Part shown: positions 11,801 through 24,758 of the stretch, piece by piece
How positions within the stretch are numbered: position 1 is the stretch's first letter
Layout: the number at the start of each line of letters is the position of its first letter
From: Seriola aureovittata
Taxonomy: Eukaryota; Chordata; Actinopteri; Carangiformes; Carangidae
NCBI RefSeq assembly: GCF_021018895.1
Contig: NC_079379.1
Span: forward strand, 22,877,776 to 22,941,775
Direction: 5' to 3'
DNA length: 64,000 nt
The notes under the pieces: generated by a model
Database searches by the model: none
Seen by the model: the letters and a program-made list of their open reading frames with translations, nothing else
Told to the model about the DNA's origin: nothing
Program-made: the position numbers and the translations under genes

Positions 11801-13950
11801 CGTCCACGTTTTGAGAGATCTGTGTGAGATTTCTTCCCCTGCACCGATACACCTGGAGCAAATAACATTTTTCTTGTGCTGCTAAGTACACATAGATAAA
11901 AAGATTGATTCAATGTCCCCAAGGCTGGATGGCCAACAGGGCAGAATGGGCCCTAATGCCCCTGTGTGGCATTTAGTGTGTGGTAATTTTATTAAATTGT
12001 AAATCTTTTAGGGAATATGCAACACAGCAGAATAAGAAGTGAAATGATGAAGGTTTTAAGGTGGCGCCAAGTCTTTTAGATAATGTTGAGGCTTTATTTT
12101 GTAGCCTGAATCTTTGCACCTGGGTCCCTCACCTGGGTTAATGTTGAGTTAGAGGGTTCCTTCTTTTATAGGGACTATTTCTTTTCAGCAGAAAGTACAA
12201 GTAAAAACTAAGCAAACTACCTGAATGACAAAAGAAACTAAAGATAAATGAGAAAATATGGAGAGTTTTTGTGATTTAAGTGGTAAAAGGTGTTATATCA
12301 ACTTGTTTCTATGAATAATTTTATCTTGGTTCTTATCTTATCAGTAAAATTGAAGTAGTGATTCATAAGACTGCTCACCAGTGAAGAAAGGGACAGTCAG
12401 GACACGGTGTGTGAATCTGTGGACACTTCATCACCTCCGCAGAGCTGTTTGTTTTTCTGCTCTCTGCTGATTCCTAATTCGTACTGTAGGTCTTTAACGG
12501 GGTCAGCGTTTCCCAGCAACAGCTTGTTCTGCATCCCGAGCTGAGCCTGTAAGCCGGCAGTGGGTCTGACAGGAAGACGGTGCCGACTAATGAGACTGGA
12601 TGCATGGGCGAGCATCACCTGGGGGCAGCCGAGTTAATCATTTCCTTTCAGGGCAGCCGGGCCTTTGTACACAGGTGATGGCTAATAAGCTCTCAGTTGG
12701 AGGCATTTTCACTTTATCAATGACTTTTGGAGCCAGTCTCAACCGAGCGGGAGTGTTTGTTTGTACAACACACACATTATTAAACTCCTTTGGCCTTTTG
12801 GAGGAGACGAAGAGATCCACACTGGCGGTGATGTCTGTCTGGCACTCTCCCATCTGAGGTCATCTTCTGAATTCCCCTCATATTGAACTGGCCCACTGTC
12901 CAGGCCCCTTGAGAAAAACAAGACAGACCCATCCTCCAGTGACTCAGTCAGGTTTATACAGCCATGATACGGATCAACAACTCGCAAGAAATGTCAATTT
13001 TCTTTTTTTCCCCCTCTCCTCCTGCGGTGCACCGGCCGCTCTTGAGATGTGGACAGGCCTGCACTTTCCCAAAGACTTTTCCCCATCGCACCCCTAATTA
13101 GGTAGGAACTTTCCGTGCTCATAAACGCCAATGCGACCATCAAAAAGAGGAATGCTCGGAAACGGAGAGGAAAGCTCCAGGAATCACAATCTTCAGGCTG
13201 ACGGAAGCCTCACGGATTACTATTTACAGTGTCACAGGCCTGGGAAGCCAGGGAGGAGTGGAAAAATGAAATGAGTTTGGAGTGATGGAATATTTCGTAG
13301 AATGTCTGGCCAGACCGCTTGTGGGTGGTGACATATAGCAGCTGCACTTAAACATTGCATATTATAAGTTACAGCAACCACCAAACAGCTATACACTTTT
13401 TACAAAGCGGCTTTCTGGACTTCTGAACGAAGAGGTCGGACACACACTGATGTGTGCAGTATGGGCGAGGTACTGCGGTTTTGTCTGAGGCATCACAGAA
13501 CATAAAGCGGGTCAGAAGGTCTCGCCCTGGAACTTTTTAAGCTTCCTGTGTACTGAAATATGATCATAACATGACACGAACACAGTGTACAGAAGTATGC
13601 CTACATTATTTTGATTTAAGTCACAGAAAATAATCAATTAACACACAAATGTAAAATGACGTGAGTTCCTTTTGATGAATTTTCTTCAAATAAGAAATGA
13701 AAAAAAAAACGGGTTTCATGCTCTGACGTGACAATGCATCCAAAGAAAATGTATTGAACAGCTGGACATTGAGTCAACTCAATGAACTCATGGTTATAAA
13801 TTCTGAATGTGACAACCAGATGACTTAATTGACCTGACTCATCTAATAACACAGAGTTAATAATAAAACAAGACTGAGAGCGTACGGCCCCACTAACAGC
13901 TCTATACTACTTTCAGCTAATGCTAAACTTAGCATGCTAACATGATGACA
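8891..13950. other. Mostly single-copy non-coding DNA
   Basis: No gene or firm repeat. A 147-codon frame (9,200-9,643) is open but has no exon logic. An AT-rich block at about 10,050-10,260 reads like a dispersed repeat but I cannot name it. The stretch 12,440-12,860 is low in repeats, balanced in composition and may be conserved non-coding DNA; that is a guess from its look. Confidence 0.45.
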
Positions 13951-13957
13951 ATGTTAA

Positions 13958-14329
13958 AGAAGCTATTTATAAGTTGCCTCATAGCTAACGTTAGCATTAA
14001 CAGCTGTTTACTCACCAGTCTAGAGGAAACATTGTGAGTTCAGCATCAAACTTCATTCTTTTACAGGAGGTGTCTCTTGATTTGCTTCTATTTCTGTCAC
14101 TTCTTTTCTTCTACTGAAGTTAGCATGCTAACAAGCTAGCCCGGCCTGGTTGGCCCGTCTTGTCACTTTCCGATACTGAGTCACTGTAGCTTCCTGGCTT
14201 CCCTGAAGAAGTAGCACTTTTCAGATGATGTAGCTAACTTCTTGTATTGTAAACACAACGATGGCTGAAGCTCTTGGAAAGACTGGTAAGTAAATAGCTG
14301 ATAATGCTAACATTAGCTATGTAGCTCCT
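13958..14329 (-). mobile_element. TTAA-type inverted-repeat element, copy A
   Basis: The element starts AGAAGCTATTTATAAG and ends TAGCTCCT, flanked on both sides by TTAA (13,954-13,957 and 14,330-14,333). Its ends are long inverted repeats that include CATAGCTAACGTTAGCATTA and AACAGCTGTTTAC; the reverse complement appears before the right end. The inside has no coding frame. Its reverse complement matches copies B and C, so it is placed on the minus strand relative to them. A non-autonomous DNA transposon (MITE-like) is the natural reading. TTAA targets suggest a piggyBac-like mover, though TA targets cannot be excluded. Confidence 0.75.
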
Positions 14330-15610
14330 TTAACATGTTGATGTTTAGCAGATATAATGTTTAGCATGCTCAAAATCTTTTTTATTGTGATAGCATGCAA
14401 TATTTTGCTAATTAGCCCTGCAGCTTATGGGAATGTCATTATATTTGAAAAAGTGGACAAATAAAACTTTTCATGTGAATGAACATTTCATTTCAATTCA
14501 GTCCATACAGTAGCTGTTTAGACATTTAACTAGCGTGGCTTAAAGAGTTGATTATATATAATCGAGTACAACAGTATCAGTATAGTGAAATCTGTATGGT
14601 AAACATCATCTTTAAAAATGGTTTTATAACAGATATGGTTTTATAACAGAGGTAAAACTTTCTCACTTAGTACCACAGATAAAGAAACTAAATTATCAGG
14701 ACACACTCACTTTTATCAAAGCAAGATGTGGTTTGTCAGCACAACTGTTTTTCCTCTTTTTCACCACAAACACCATGTTATTTCTTATTTACAGCAAAAA
14801 AAAAAACAAAAAGTTGGCATCATCTTAGTGCAAATCAATATCTCTGAAGCGAATGATTGGATCTTGATTTAATCTTTTTTCAGAATTTTTCCATTGGCCT
14901 GTGAACAGCTTCACCAAAGCTTCACCATTTGCTCAAGGGCATCTCAACAACAGCTACTCAGGGAAGGGTGAGTCTAACTCATTCCTTTTCGCCATCTACA
15001 TTTTCAAAGCTGGACCACGAATTCAAGCCAGACGTTCTTCAAATATTGATTCCTGTTATTTATAATGGTGCAGGGCTTTCGTACGGAGAAAATAACCACT
15101 GTGGTCTTGAACACACTCTAATGGAGCAATTGCTTTGGCCTTCGAAAACTATGTTAAATATCCTTTTTGGAAAATGAGAAACACAGAATCCATTGTTGGG
15201 TGGAAGTGAAACGATTCTTGCAGCCAGGCTAGGAGAAAACAAATGCGGTGCTGGCGTGAAATTCAATAGATCTTCCAAAGAAAACCTGAAGCAGCACAAC
15301 GGCTTGCTTCCATCTTGAGTGTCGCCAAGAGTACGGATTAGCAGAACTCAAATATATAGTCAATAACGTGTTAGAAAGCTTTGCACCTGTTTTTTTTTTT
15401 TTTTATATAATATATGTGTGTCTGGCTATACTCTGAGTTGCCCAAAAATTATGGGTTTTGAAGGTCAAACAATCGCACAAAGCTTGAGCAGAATAGTGGG
15501 TAAGCTAGTATGGCATACATTTGAATTAATTTATTCATGTATTTAAATGAAGAAGATCAACAATATTTAACTTAACAATGATAATGAACAAAGTGACATT
15601 CAGGAAAACA
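14330..15610. other. AT-rich non-coding DNA
   Basis: No gene recognised. A perfect short tandem duplication of atggttttataacag occurs around 14,619-14,652, and an oligo-T/AT stretch at about 15,390-15,415. Confidence 0.5.
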
Positions 15611-15613
15611 CAC

Positions 15614-15953
15614 TTATTTGCTTTTTTTCCCCAGAGTCTGTACGGAGATACAGCCAGGAGACTGTTAGCTTAGCTTAAACAATGGCAGCAGAAACAGCTA
15701 GCCTGATTCTCTTAACTTAAAAAAGTCAAGCATTTTTAAATCTCACAAATTAACACATTATACGTTGTTTCTTTTTAATCTGTCCACAAACATAAAAACA
15801 TGTAAAAAATGACAATTATTGCCGTAACTATTTGAAGGGAGCCAAGCTAGTTGTTTCCCCCTGTTCTCAATGCTAAGCTAATGCACCCAATAGCTGTAAC
15901 TCGATACTGAACACTTAACTTCCCAAAATGTCAAACTATCTCTTAAACATGTT
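15614..15953. mobile_element. Second copy of the TTAGCTTAGC-arm repeat
   Basis: The left arm holds 'gagatacagccaggagac', 'gttagcttagcttaaac' and 'gaaacagctagcctg'. The right arm holds 'gccaagctagttgtttcccc' and 'aatgctaagctaatg', roughly its mirror image. The centre contains 'caaattaacacattatacg', another phrase typical of this fish family. Related to the block at 8,665-8,890 but with a longer centre. Boundaries are approximate. Confidence 0.7.
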
Positions 15954-17759
15954 TGAAAGTCTGTGTTAAAAACATAAAATCTATCAAACTTATCTTCTTC
16001 ATATGTAGCGGCATTCAAAATGACTCCTTTTTGACAATATAGGCTAATGTACTGCATTTACTGTCCGCCATTTTGTTTTGTTTCAATGTGTGTAAAATGT
16101 ATCCATACTATAATAAATATATATATAATCACTGTTGAGTAAACAGTGTCTAAGTGAATGAGTGAACAAGGGAGGGATTTCGAACACAGCCATTAGCGAA
16201 TTAGCGAATTAGCTGTCAGCCACTAGTCATCTTGCTAGTGTTGCTGGTTACTACGATTTTCCTCTCTTAAATGCTCTTATGTGTATAAGTAGTGCATCAG
16301 TAGTAGGGCATGGTACAGAACAGATTAGCCCTGTAGTGCTCACAGCTCCTGCATGTAGGTACATCTCTCCACTTACCATGAGTATGTATACACAGTATAA
16401 TCTGTGTTAACGTCATTACCCTACTCATTACCTCTCAAGGAGGGGGTGGAGCTCTCTCTGAGAAAAGGTGATGCATGCAAGGTTACTGCCGGGTTTCACA
16501 TGCAACAGAAATGAAATAGTGAAATTCAATTCTAGTAGTTTAAATGTAAAATGTTTGGACTTATTGAAGCTGTTCGAACGCCTTCACTGGATACTCTGTG
16601 CATTGTCTGGCTTCTCTATAATCTCATCTGGATCTCATATGTCTTCTGACATAATTCATCTCTGGATACACTCTGATCCCTCCTTCGCTGTCACTCATAC
16701 ACACCGGCCTGTTATTAACGACATCCATCAGGTCTCCCAACAAGCTGTGTAATATAAATAACTGGTTTTAGCTTACATTATGAGGCATTCACAGGCGTAT
16801 TACGTTGACAGTCAGGTTTGACTGCCATATGGCTTTGCAGGTGACAGAAGAGGAAAATAATAATTGCTGAGATTTGCACAAATCTTATAATTACACAGCA
16901 GGTAAGAACTTGCACATTTTATAATATCTCTCTATTTGTTTACATCTTCTATTCATATACGTGCTGTCAGTCATGCAACACTCCGTGCATGGACTTGTAC
17001 TGTACAGGCACTCGCTGAACTGGCAGCGTGCAAAGGCGAAAAAATGATCATGGCTGAGGATTTGTGTGTGACTTCCCAAATATGCACTTGACCTGACTTT
17101 AACGTCTCACCGTTTCCGTCATTTTTCTTTTTTTTTTTTTTGCATTTCCCTATTCGCCTTCATTCAGCAGCCCTTTCATTAACATTCCTTGGATTTTTTG
17201 ACGTGAGCCAAAGTTGGAAGCGTTTGCAGAAGCAAACAGGGACTCACTCATATGGCTGACATAAGAAGAGCTTGGAACAGACGTTATTTCCTAAGGTGAA
17301 TATGGTCCTGCACTTCTCTCCGCTCTGCACTATATTATTTCCAGTTGTGTGTTCTCTCTGTTGTATATCACACACTGTACGTCTGTGTCCCCCCTCTCGC
17401 CATTTCCAATTACAGACATCCACTTTGAGGTCCCGCAGGAGAGGAAAAGACTGCCAGACACATGTGATCTCATGCGAAGGGGACATTGTGTCATGGTGTT
17501 GGAAACAGTGGCAACAGTGGCACTGTCACACTCTGTGTCCATGAAGAGGAAAATGACTAACAGAGTGCCGCAGAGCTGCAGAGACTCTTAAATCTGTCTC
17601 TTTTCTTGCAGCTTGAGCTGATCTGATGATGTGATTTATAACCGTCTGGCAGACAACTGCGCTGGTCACGTTGCAGAAATATGCACCGTGTGTTATCATT
17701 TATTGCTCCCCTCCTGCCAGTCTGCGAACGATTGCGAGGTGAAATGACTGACAGACTCT
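15954..17759. other. Non-coding DNA
   Basis: No gene or repeat assigned. The octamer gaattagc is tandemly repeated near 16,197-16,213. Opposed open frames around 17,244-17,590 overlap on both strands and have no splice or start support, so I regard them as chance. Confidence 0.45.
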
Positions 17760-18184
17760 AAAGGGTCAGTTCCACTTAAATCACAATAACACATTATTTT
17801 CCCTACGTACTCCTACTGTAGCGGTATGTACTGTAGATTGTTTTGCCAGATTTCACGATATCGACCACAGAGCTTCATGGCACCGGCCCAATAATGAAGG
17901 TGAATGGAATTTCATTTGCGGTGCTCAAAGCTTTGGAAACATTGGAAAAGCTTTCCAAAAAAGATGTTGCGGTTACGCCGGACAATCCACAGACCTCACT
18001 CTGAACACATTTCACTGTAATTTGCCGTCGAAAGAAAAACAGTCAGGTACGAAATCAGGTTGGTCGGAATCACACATTTGCCTCAAATGGTTTTACAATC
18101 TTGACATCTTCTATCCTTAGCACCTCCATTCAGGTAATGGAATCTGCATGGAAGGATACTTGTAATTTAGGTGAACTATCCCTT
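17760..18184. mobile_element. MITE with AAGGGTCAGTTC-type inverted ends
   Basis: The left end reads AAGGGTCAGTTCCACTTAAA and the right end reads GGTGAACTATCCCTT, whose reverse complement begins AAGGGATAGTTCACC, so the termini are inverted repeats. The interior (for example 'gatatcgaccacagagcttc', 'cggtgctcaaagcttt' and 'gacaatccacagacctcact') matches a non-autonomous family I remember as very common in fish. No coding frame. The target duplication is not clear. Confidence 0.65.
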
Positions 18185-18589
18185 CAGCATAAAACACAAC
18201 AATGTGAGTAGATTCATGAACATTACAGTTCACACCGCTGTTGCTTCGATTTTGACATACTGTAGAAATTGATGGGTGCACATTCTGCACTGACCAAATA
18301 ACTCAGTGTTGCTGCTGACTGATGGACTGTAAAGCTTCTCATAGATAGCAGCCTGACATGAGTTATCTTCAGTTCAGTTCAGCATATGAATTCATTCATT
18401 TTCACTTTCGGCCTACATAAGTTTGGCACCGAGCTGGCTGACTTCCCTCAAAACCACTCCTTCCTGTAGGCTGTTCTAAAGTCTTGATTGCCAGGTGTGT
18501 AATTTATCACAATCTGTAAGGATCAGAACCCTGAGGTTTCGGGTGAGGGCAAGGAATCAAGATGCGGTATATGCAGCAATCTTTAAATA

Positions 18590-18720
18590 GACCAGACTTT
18601 GGTGCTCTGTCTACTGCCTCTGTCATCTTTCAAATCACTTCTCAACCCTTTCTAAAACCTTTTGAAACTGTTTTTTAAACTTTTATGGCTAGTTTTTAAA
18701 TTTTTTCCCTTGTTTTTAAG
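18590..18720 (+). pseudogene. Possible 3' end of an L2-type LINE reading frame
   Basis: One frame reads LPLSSFKSLLNPF followed by a stop and NLLKLFFKLL. This resembles the extreme C-terminal tail of fish L2-type LINE proteins, which end in a serine-rich stretch, FKS and LLK. It is short and degenerate, so the call is tentative. Confidence 0.3.
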
Positions 18721-18767
18721 TGTTTTGCTGCAGATTTCAAACAGTATTTGTTTTATTTATTCCTTTC

Positions 18768-19020
18768 AAGGTCCCATATTGTATAAACTGAGTTGTCCGT
18801 GTCGTTTTTGATTATAGATCAGCTCTAGCTTCTATATTAATACTGTGAAAGTATCAAAGCCTCAGTCCACAGAGAAATGCACACAGCCTGTATTCAGAAA
18901 CTGAGCCTTAAAACCAGCCGTCAGGACTTCCTGTAACTTTGTGATGTCACAACAAAGCAGTCACCAAGCCCCACCCACCTGGACCTACCATCCAAACCTT
19001 TGCAGGATTTGGTTTCCCTG
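18768..19020 (+). repeat. Dispersed fish repeat (AAGGTCCCATATT family)
   Basis: Begins 'aaggtcccatattgt' and carries 'gtgaaagtatcaaagcctca', 'cacagagaaatgcacacagc', 'gtattcagaaactgagcc', 'cgtcaggacttcctgtaac' and 'tttgtgatgtcacaa'. This ordered set of phrases matches a repeat seen in many fish genomes. No protein is encoded. The right boundary is uncertain. Confidence 0.65.
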
Positions 19021-22000
19021 AGTGTTTTTAACTGAAATCTGCTTTATTTTTATTGAATCAATCAGAAAACAGTCAGTCAACGAGAAGAGAAATATTGATG
19101 AGGTGCATGAAGACCCTGAGTTTTTTCTGAGTGGCAGTAGACGGTAAATGGGTGTACTGCCTTTGTTTTAACTGTTGTGTGCATCAGTTGAACTGTAAAA
19201 AAAAAAAAAGTCACATATTAATATAGTTTCATGAACATTCCTTCCCCTTAAGATAATTCATGACTGTATCTTGCATGGTTGTGACACGATCGTGGTGACA
19301 GAATCTGCCCACAGACATATAAACATGTGCCAAAGTACTCAAAACCATCTGTGTGGTAGTTCCTGATACAGCACATGTCTCCAGGACCACATTTTGCCAT
19401 AATGACACTCACGCACACACCAACCAGCCACGCTGTCCCGGCTGGTAATAATGTAGTGATGACTCCTGAGTCCGCACGAGTTGGAGCGTCAACATGTCGA
19501 CAGGCGCCGTGGCTTAAGTGATCCCATCACACGACGGTCATGTCTGCTACTGCTGGTCATGCTAATTGAGCCCAGTTAAGAGCAATTACATGTCCGTTGT
19601 GCAGAGCCTGTGCTGTAATGTTACGACCTTTAACATGTCGTTTTCCATAATGTTCCATTTCAATGTGTTTTGTATCGTTGCCTCCATATTTAATCTGTAA
19701 GTGTATTGATTGGTACAAGTCGTCAACAGCGCTGCATATCAATATTATTGGATTTACTCAGGCATTTCTGATCATACACATATCAGTAGCGCTGTCTCCG
19801 TTTATTATAGAGGTGGATTTTAATTGTTAATTTCTTGTCTGCTTTATAAATGAGTGGTTGCTTGGTATCCAGGCAACCTGATTGTCAGCTGACCCTTATG
19901 GTTAGTGAATTGTTTGTATTATGGTTGTTCTTACTCTGGTTTACCCCCTTCTTCATAAACCACACACACACGTCTGATGGCACGCCACTCATAGAAACAC
20001 TGTCCTCCCCCCAAAAAACATCAAGTTTCCGGATGGAGCAATAAATGTGATGAAAATGATTATTACCGAGAGGAAGGAGCTACAAAAATACGACTTAAGT
20101 AGTAATGAAGAGGAATTATCCTTTTAATAGAAGTAGTAAAACAGGATTTACAGGAACCAGCTGGGGCAGATTAGACAGGAGATATTATTTATTGTGCAGC
20201 TTGCTGACATCTCAGGTACAGCTCTACCCTCCTGTCTTTAATTTCTCAGCTGAATATCAGTCTATTTAAGTCTCATTCTCTGAGCCGTCAGGGTTTAAAA
20301 CACTTCTTTGACAATGTTTCATGCTAAATGCTGTGCTGCTGGTCTTTTATTTCTTTTACTTTCTTCCTGTTATATTGTATTATCATTATATTCTGTGGGT
20401 GTAAGTACCTTTTTATTAAAAGGTTGACCACTACATTCCCAACACAGCGTCTCTATCCAAGCAGAGTGTCTTAAAAACAGTAAAAAGAAATTAATACCTA
20501 ATTTTTTCTGCATTTTTTATTATGTGAGATGATCTACTAAAGGTTTAATACCATATGACTTATTCAACTTTGTGCCAAAACACCAGCACCACCCATTTTC
20601 CGTCTGTCATCAGTTTGCAGCCACATTAAATGAGACATTTAAGCCGAGGTGGTCTCATTTGATACATCAGCTTGTTTCCTTTGACTTTTAACCAGGGAGC
20701 ACATTTACACTTTCTGCTCCGGTGCTCTTAGAAAAACCACAGATCAGGGTTTCAGTCATGTTACGGCTGTGCCATGAGGATAAGCCTGGCGGATGTTTTC
20801 TCACACCTCTCGTGAGGCGGGTTAGCTGAGAGGCTTTTCTTCGTCTTTTCTTTGATTAGGCACGGCTCGCTGAGAAGGAGCCTAAACGAGATGGTGGTAT
20901 GTTGAGATTAGGGCTGTGAAGACGATCAGATAGGTTTGATATGTGCAGTTTTGAACTAAGAAGAAAGAAAGGAAATAAATAAGGACGTTCAGAGGATACG
21001 CATTGACATAAAATGGATGATATCACCGTTTGATTTATGCCATTATTAATCTCCTGCACTTTTTTAAAAGCAATGATACTTTCGGCTTCATTTTACACAC
21101 AAGCATGAAATCACACAGCTCACATATGCCAGCGCACGAATGCCCACAAAAGACACGCTCGCAGTCTGAGTCCTTTTATTTATTGCTCTGGCACCACACA
21201 ACAGGGACATGGGATATATTATGGTGGAAAATTCCTGGTCCTGGTTTCCTGGATTAATACGGACCAAATATAACGTGTCAGCTTCGATTTGGGTATTTAC
21301 GTGAAAATGAAAAGGGGAATTCAGTCGCTTGTGTTGAATCAAAGTCTAGAACTGTGTGATACACTCATGAAAAGATTTTTTTTTTGTTGTTGTTGTTGCT
21401 TTCACTGGCTCTCCCAGTGGTTGTGACTGCTAGCTTGCCAACACAAGGCTATGATTAAGCTAGTTTGTGTGGTAATCAGTTACAAAAAAAAAGAAAAGAA
21501 AAGAAGATGACTGACATAAAACCTGATTCAACCTATAGCCAGGTTCGTTAAAGACACGGAGGCCCTGAGAAGCAGTGCAGTTTGCTGTGACTGAACAGCT
21601 GAAATTCGGCCCCTACAGAAGTTCAAACTTCTTTCTGTGCATGCTTTCATGCACAGGACACAATGTGTTTTATATTTCCACTTACAGTTAGCATGAGCAG
21701 TGGATCACCATGGCTAAAAAGACAAAAAGGAAGAAAAGAAAAAGCCACATTCCCGTTGTGTGTGGATGCGTGAGAAGATCTGCGTTCACTTTCATGAAAG
21801 CACGGTTTTGACTTGGATTGATGATACCATGGGGTATAGATACCATGATGTGTTGTACATGACCAAAGCTTATATATTCTTTTTTGGGATAGTTGTTGTG
21901 TACTGAGTTTTGCACTGACGCGTCACATTGTTTCTTTAGATGCTAATGTCATAAAGCTGCAAAGCTACAGAGCCAGCCAAGTGTCACTGAGAAAGCAAAA

Positions 22001-22180
22001 ACAGTTTTTGAATTAATTATTTTTGCATGGAACATATTGTTAGTACGATGTTTAACAATGAGCAATAAGCTACATGGGTTTAGTGCAGTTTTAAAAAAGG
22101 AATAAGATACGTGGACATTTAGCCTGTTAGCCTGTTGATATGACAAACAGGCAGTTGCATATTTACACATTCAGCAGACA
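19021..22180. other. Mostly single-copy non-coding DNA
   Basis: No gene recognised. A (TTG) run lies at about 21,381-21,398 after a T stretch. AT-rich blocks dominate 20,330-20,560. Short mixed-strand open frames near 21,030-21,340 have no exon boundaries. Confidence 0.45.
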
Positions 22181-22184
22181 CAAA

Positions 22185-22490
22185 TTATGTGGAGTCGTAT
22201 CCACCTGATGAATGTAACTCAAATATTCACTCTGGTTTAGCTGTTTTGCTCTTGACCAACTCCAGACAAATAAATGTAGTTCTTTGTCATCTAAATGCTA
22301 AGTTTACCAGCTAACCGCTAACTGTGTCTGTTTGCTTTCTTGTACTGAGCAGGTCCCGTACAGTAGATTTATCAGAGAGAGGAAGTCTGTTTCCACGTCT
22401 TTTGAGGCTCCAGGTGTGTGAAGTCTGATTAGTCCTCTGCTGGAAACAGCACTGAGGAAAGAATCTGGGTCTGAACCAGAAGAATAAACT
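22185..22490. repeat. Dispersed fish repeat (CACCTGATGAATGTAA family)
   Basis: Includes 'ccacctgatgaatgtaactc', 'aatattcactctggtttagc', 'ccagctaaccgctaactgtg', 'gagcaggtcccgtacag' and 'atcagagagaggaagtctg' in order. I recall this order from a common fish repeat. Non-coding. Assigned from memory of the family, without an alignment. Confidence 0.55.
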
Positions 22491-22742
22491 TAAGGGATGT
22501 AAAGTAAAAACAGTGAAAAGAAGTACAGAGTAGGGGGAGAATTCTGGCTACTTTAATTGACCCGCCTCACAATTCACAGTCATTTTATATATTAATATAA
22601 AGATATTGATTGGCTCAGCTTTATATACGTTCTATTAAATTGTGCATGAATTTAGTTTTAGGGCGGGTGTTTTTGTCTTTGTTGAGAGAGTAAATAATAT
22701 ATAATAAATTAAAAGTTGATGTGAAATAATATCGTCCATTAA

Positions 22743-23161
22743 AGGAGCTATTTGTAAGTTTTGCTATTGCTACATAACCAACGTTAGCATTAACAGCTGT
22801 TTACTTGCCAAGAGGTTCAGTCATTGTTGTGTTTACAAGTCAATATGTTATAAAACGCCCTCTGAGTAGCGCTACTTCTTCAGGGCTGACTGGATGCCAC
22901 AGTAATTTGGTATCGGAAAATGACGAGTCAGTCTGGACGGACCATGGCTAGCAGATTAGCATGCTAACTGCAGTAGAATAAAAGAAGAGATAGGAACAGA
23001 GGCAAAACAAAAGGGTTGTTTTCCACCCGTGGAGACAGCTCTCGGGGGAGAAAAGGAACGAAGTTTGATGCTGAACTCACATTTCTTCTAGACTGGTAAG
23101 TAAACAGCTGTTAATGCTAACGTTAGCTATGTAGCAATAGCAAAACTTACGAATCGCTCCT
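22743..23161 (+). mobile_element. TTAA-type inverted-repeat element, copy B
   Basis: This is the best-preserved copy. It starts AGGAGCTATTTGTAAG and ends GAATCGCTCCT. The first and last ~70 bases are near-perfect inverted repeats, sharing TTTTGCTATTGCTACATA, TTAGCATTAACAGCTG and TTTACTT. TTAA precedes it (22,739-22,742) and TTGA follows, consistent with a four-base target duplication with one later change. The 419-bp length and lack of coding frame mark it as non-autonomous. Long palindromic ends can fold into a hairpin. Confidence 0.8.
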
Positions 23162-24440
23162 TTGAAGCATGGCAGTAGTTCAGGCTGAACACCAAAGTCA
23201 TGCACTCAAGTTGCATGCTGATTGGCATCAGCTGTTTCATTCATGCTTCACAGTCACTGGATTTTATTCACCATCTGTGTAGCTATAAGCTGAAGAGTAA
23301 CATCAAATCATATTCACCCAGTCGCCTCCACCCACGCTGACTGGTGTAACCATTTTCCATACAGGGTTAATTTGTCTCTGACTGAAATATGGCAGCTGCT
23401 CTCTGCCTGTTGCTGTTCTGTCAAATAAGAGTGAGTATCACACTGAAAGCATTCAGAGCTCTGTCATAACATCATATTTTATATCATTGTGTTACTTACT
23501 GGGGCTGACGTTGACCAACACTTTCCATTAAATGCTTGATGGAATAATGCTGATAGAATAATTACCGGGTTACATGAGCACAATCGTCATGGATCTTAAA
23601 GTGTCCAGCTCTCCGAAACATTATAACTTATATGGAAAGTAGAGGAGAAAACTAACCGGCCACCTCATGATCTAATGTCTGTTTGTGCTGGATGTGAACA
23701 TGCATTGTGGATGTAATGTCTCAAGGGCAGATCCAGGAGCTGCAGTGGTGTTTTTAGTGCTGTTAGTTTATCCCAGGTCTAAGCTGCATGTCCCAATACA
23801 TACAGCAGCCACAGGTAAAGATATCATCGTTGCTCTGCACTGCAGGGACACGGTGATCTCTGGCCTAATCTGTCTCTGTTTTCACTGCTGTGTCACTGTG
23901 TCAGCTTGTTCTAGGTTGCTGCCTTTAGCCTCCATTTAGATCCACGAGATCCTCCCTAAAAATAAATGATTGAAACCTGGATTTTTACGAGTCCAAACTG
24001 AGAAAAGTGATTCCATCTCTAGCATGTATTTTCTGCTTAAGATAACATCCGTTCATTATTTAACATTCTCTCTAATGAATTGACAAAAAAAAAAAATTTG
24101 TCAGAGTCCTTGCGTTCCTGGAGAAAGTGATGACTAGATGACACGAGACAAAACAAGGTTCCTCAGAGCCCGCTAAGTGGATCAGGGTCTGTTTCCCCCT
24201 TGGCAAGATTAGTCGTCTTGGGAAATGAGCGTAAGTAGGTATTAGCACAGTGACACAGCTCCCCCTTCTCTCCCCTGGCTTGCACCAAACTCTGTGTGGA
24301 GCTTCCTGGCCGCTGCAGACAGAGGCCCTGGATGAAGTAAATTTGAACTGCTCTCTCAGACCACCTCTGAATATAGACCTGCTGGAAAAAAAAACAAAAA
24401 CAAAAGGACTGGAAAACCATATTACTTTGATTTACCACTT
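23162..24440. other. Non-coding DNA around a signal-peptide-like exon
   Basis: Besides the exon candidate at 23,389, a 37-base interval between an acceptor (tttatcccag) and a donor (CAG|GTAAAG) occurs near 23,779-23,817 but contains an early stop in one frame. No repeat family recognised apart from a 13-base A run near 24,084. Confidence 0.4.
23389..23430 (+). CDS. Possible first coding exon encoding a signal peptide
   Basis: An ATG at 23,389 in strong initiation context (A at -3, G at +4) opens MAAALCLLLFCQIR and meets a consensus donor (AGA|GTGAGT) exactly after codon 14. A hydrophobic Ala/Leu/Cys core ending at a phase-0 donor is a familiar shape for the first coding exon of a secreted or membrane protein. 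No second exon was identified downstream. Chance occurrence is possible; 14 codons cannot name a gene. Confidence 0.27.
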
Positions 24441-24660
24441 TTTCATAAACAGCCCTCAGTACTGAAAAACGAACGTGTTTGGTTCTGTTCAAATGAAATT
24501 TGCTCATTTTGTTTGGTTCGTTTGGGCTGGTTCTAAATCTCTCAATCAAACTCTGATGTTGGCTAAACAACCTGACCAAAACTTGGCTTGGTCCACTTCA
24601 GAGCCGACTTTGTTCTGGTTTGTTTTTTGGTGTGAAAGCAAACAGACCAACAACATGATT
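24440..24660. repeat. Possible dispersed repeat (GTGTGAAAGCAAACAGACC type)
   Basis: The right part contains 'ttttggtgtgaaagcaaaca' and 'ggtccacttcag', which resemble a fish repeat built around GGTTTGG/GTGTGAAAGCA words. The copy is diverged, its limits are unclear and it encodes nothing. Confidence 0.35.
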
Positions 24661-24758
24661 TAAATGTGATTTTAGCCTGATTTTAAAAACTAAAATAGAA
24701 TTTCATCCATCTGCTGAAGAAGAACTGTTCATGAAGCCTGCTCTGTATGAGCCACGTA

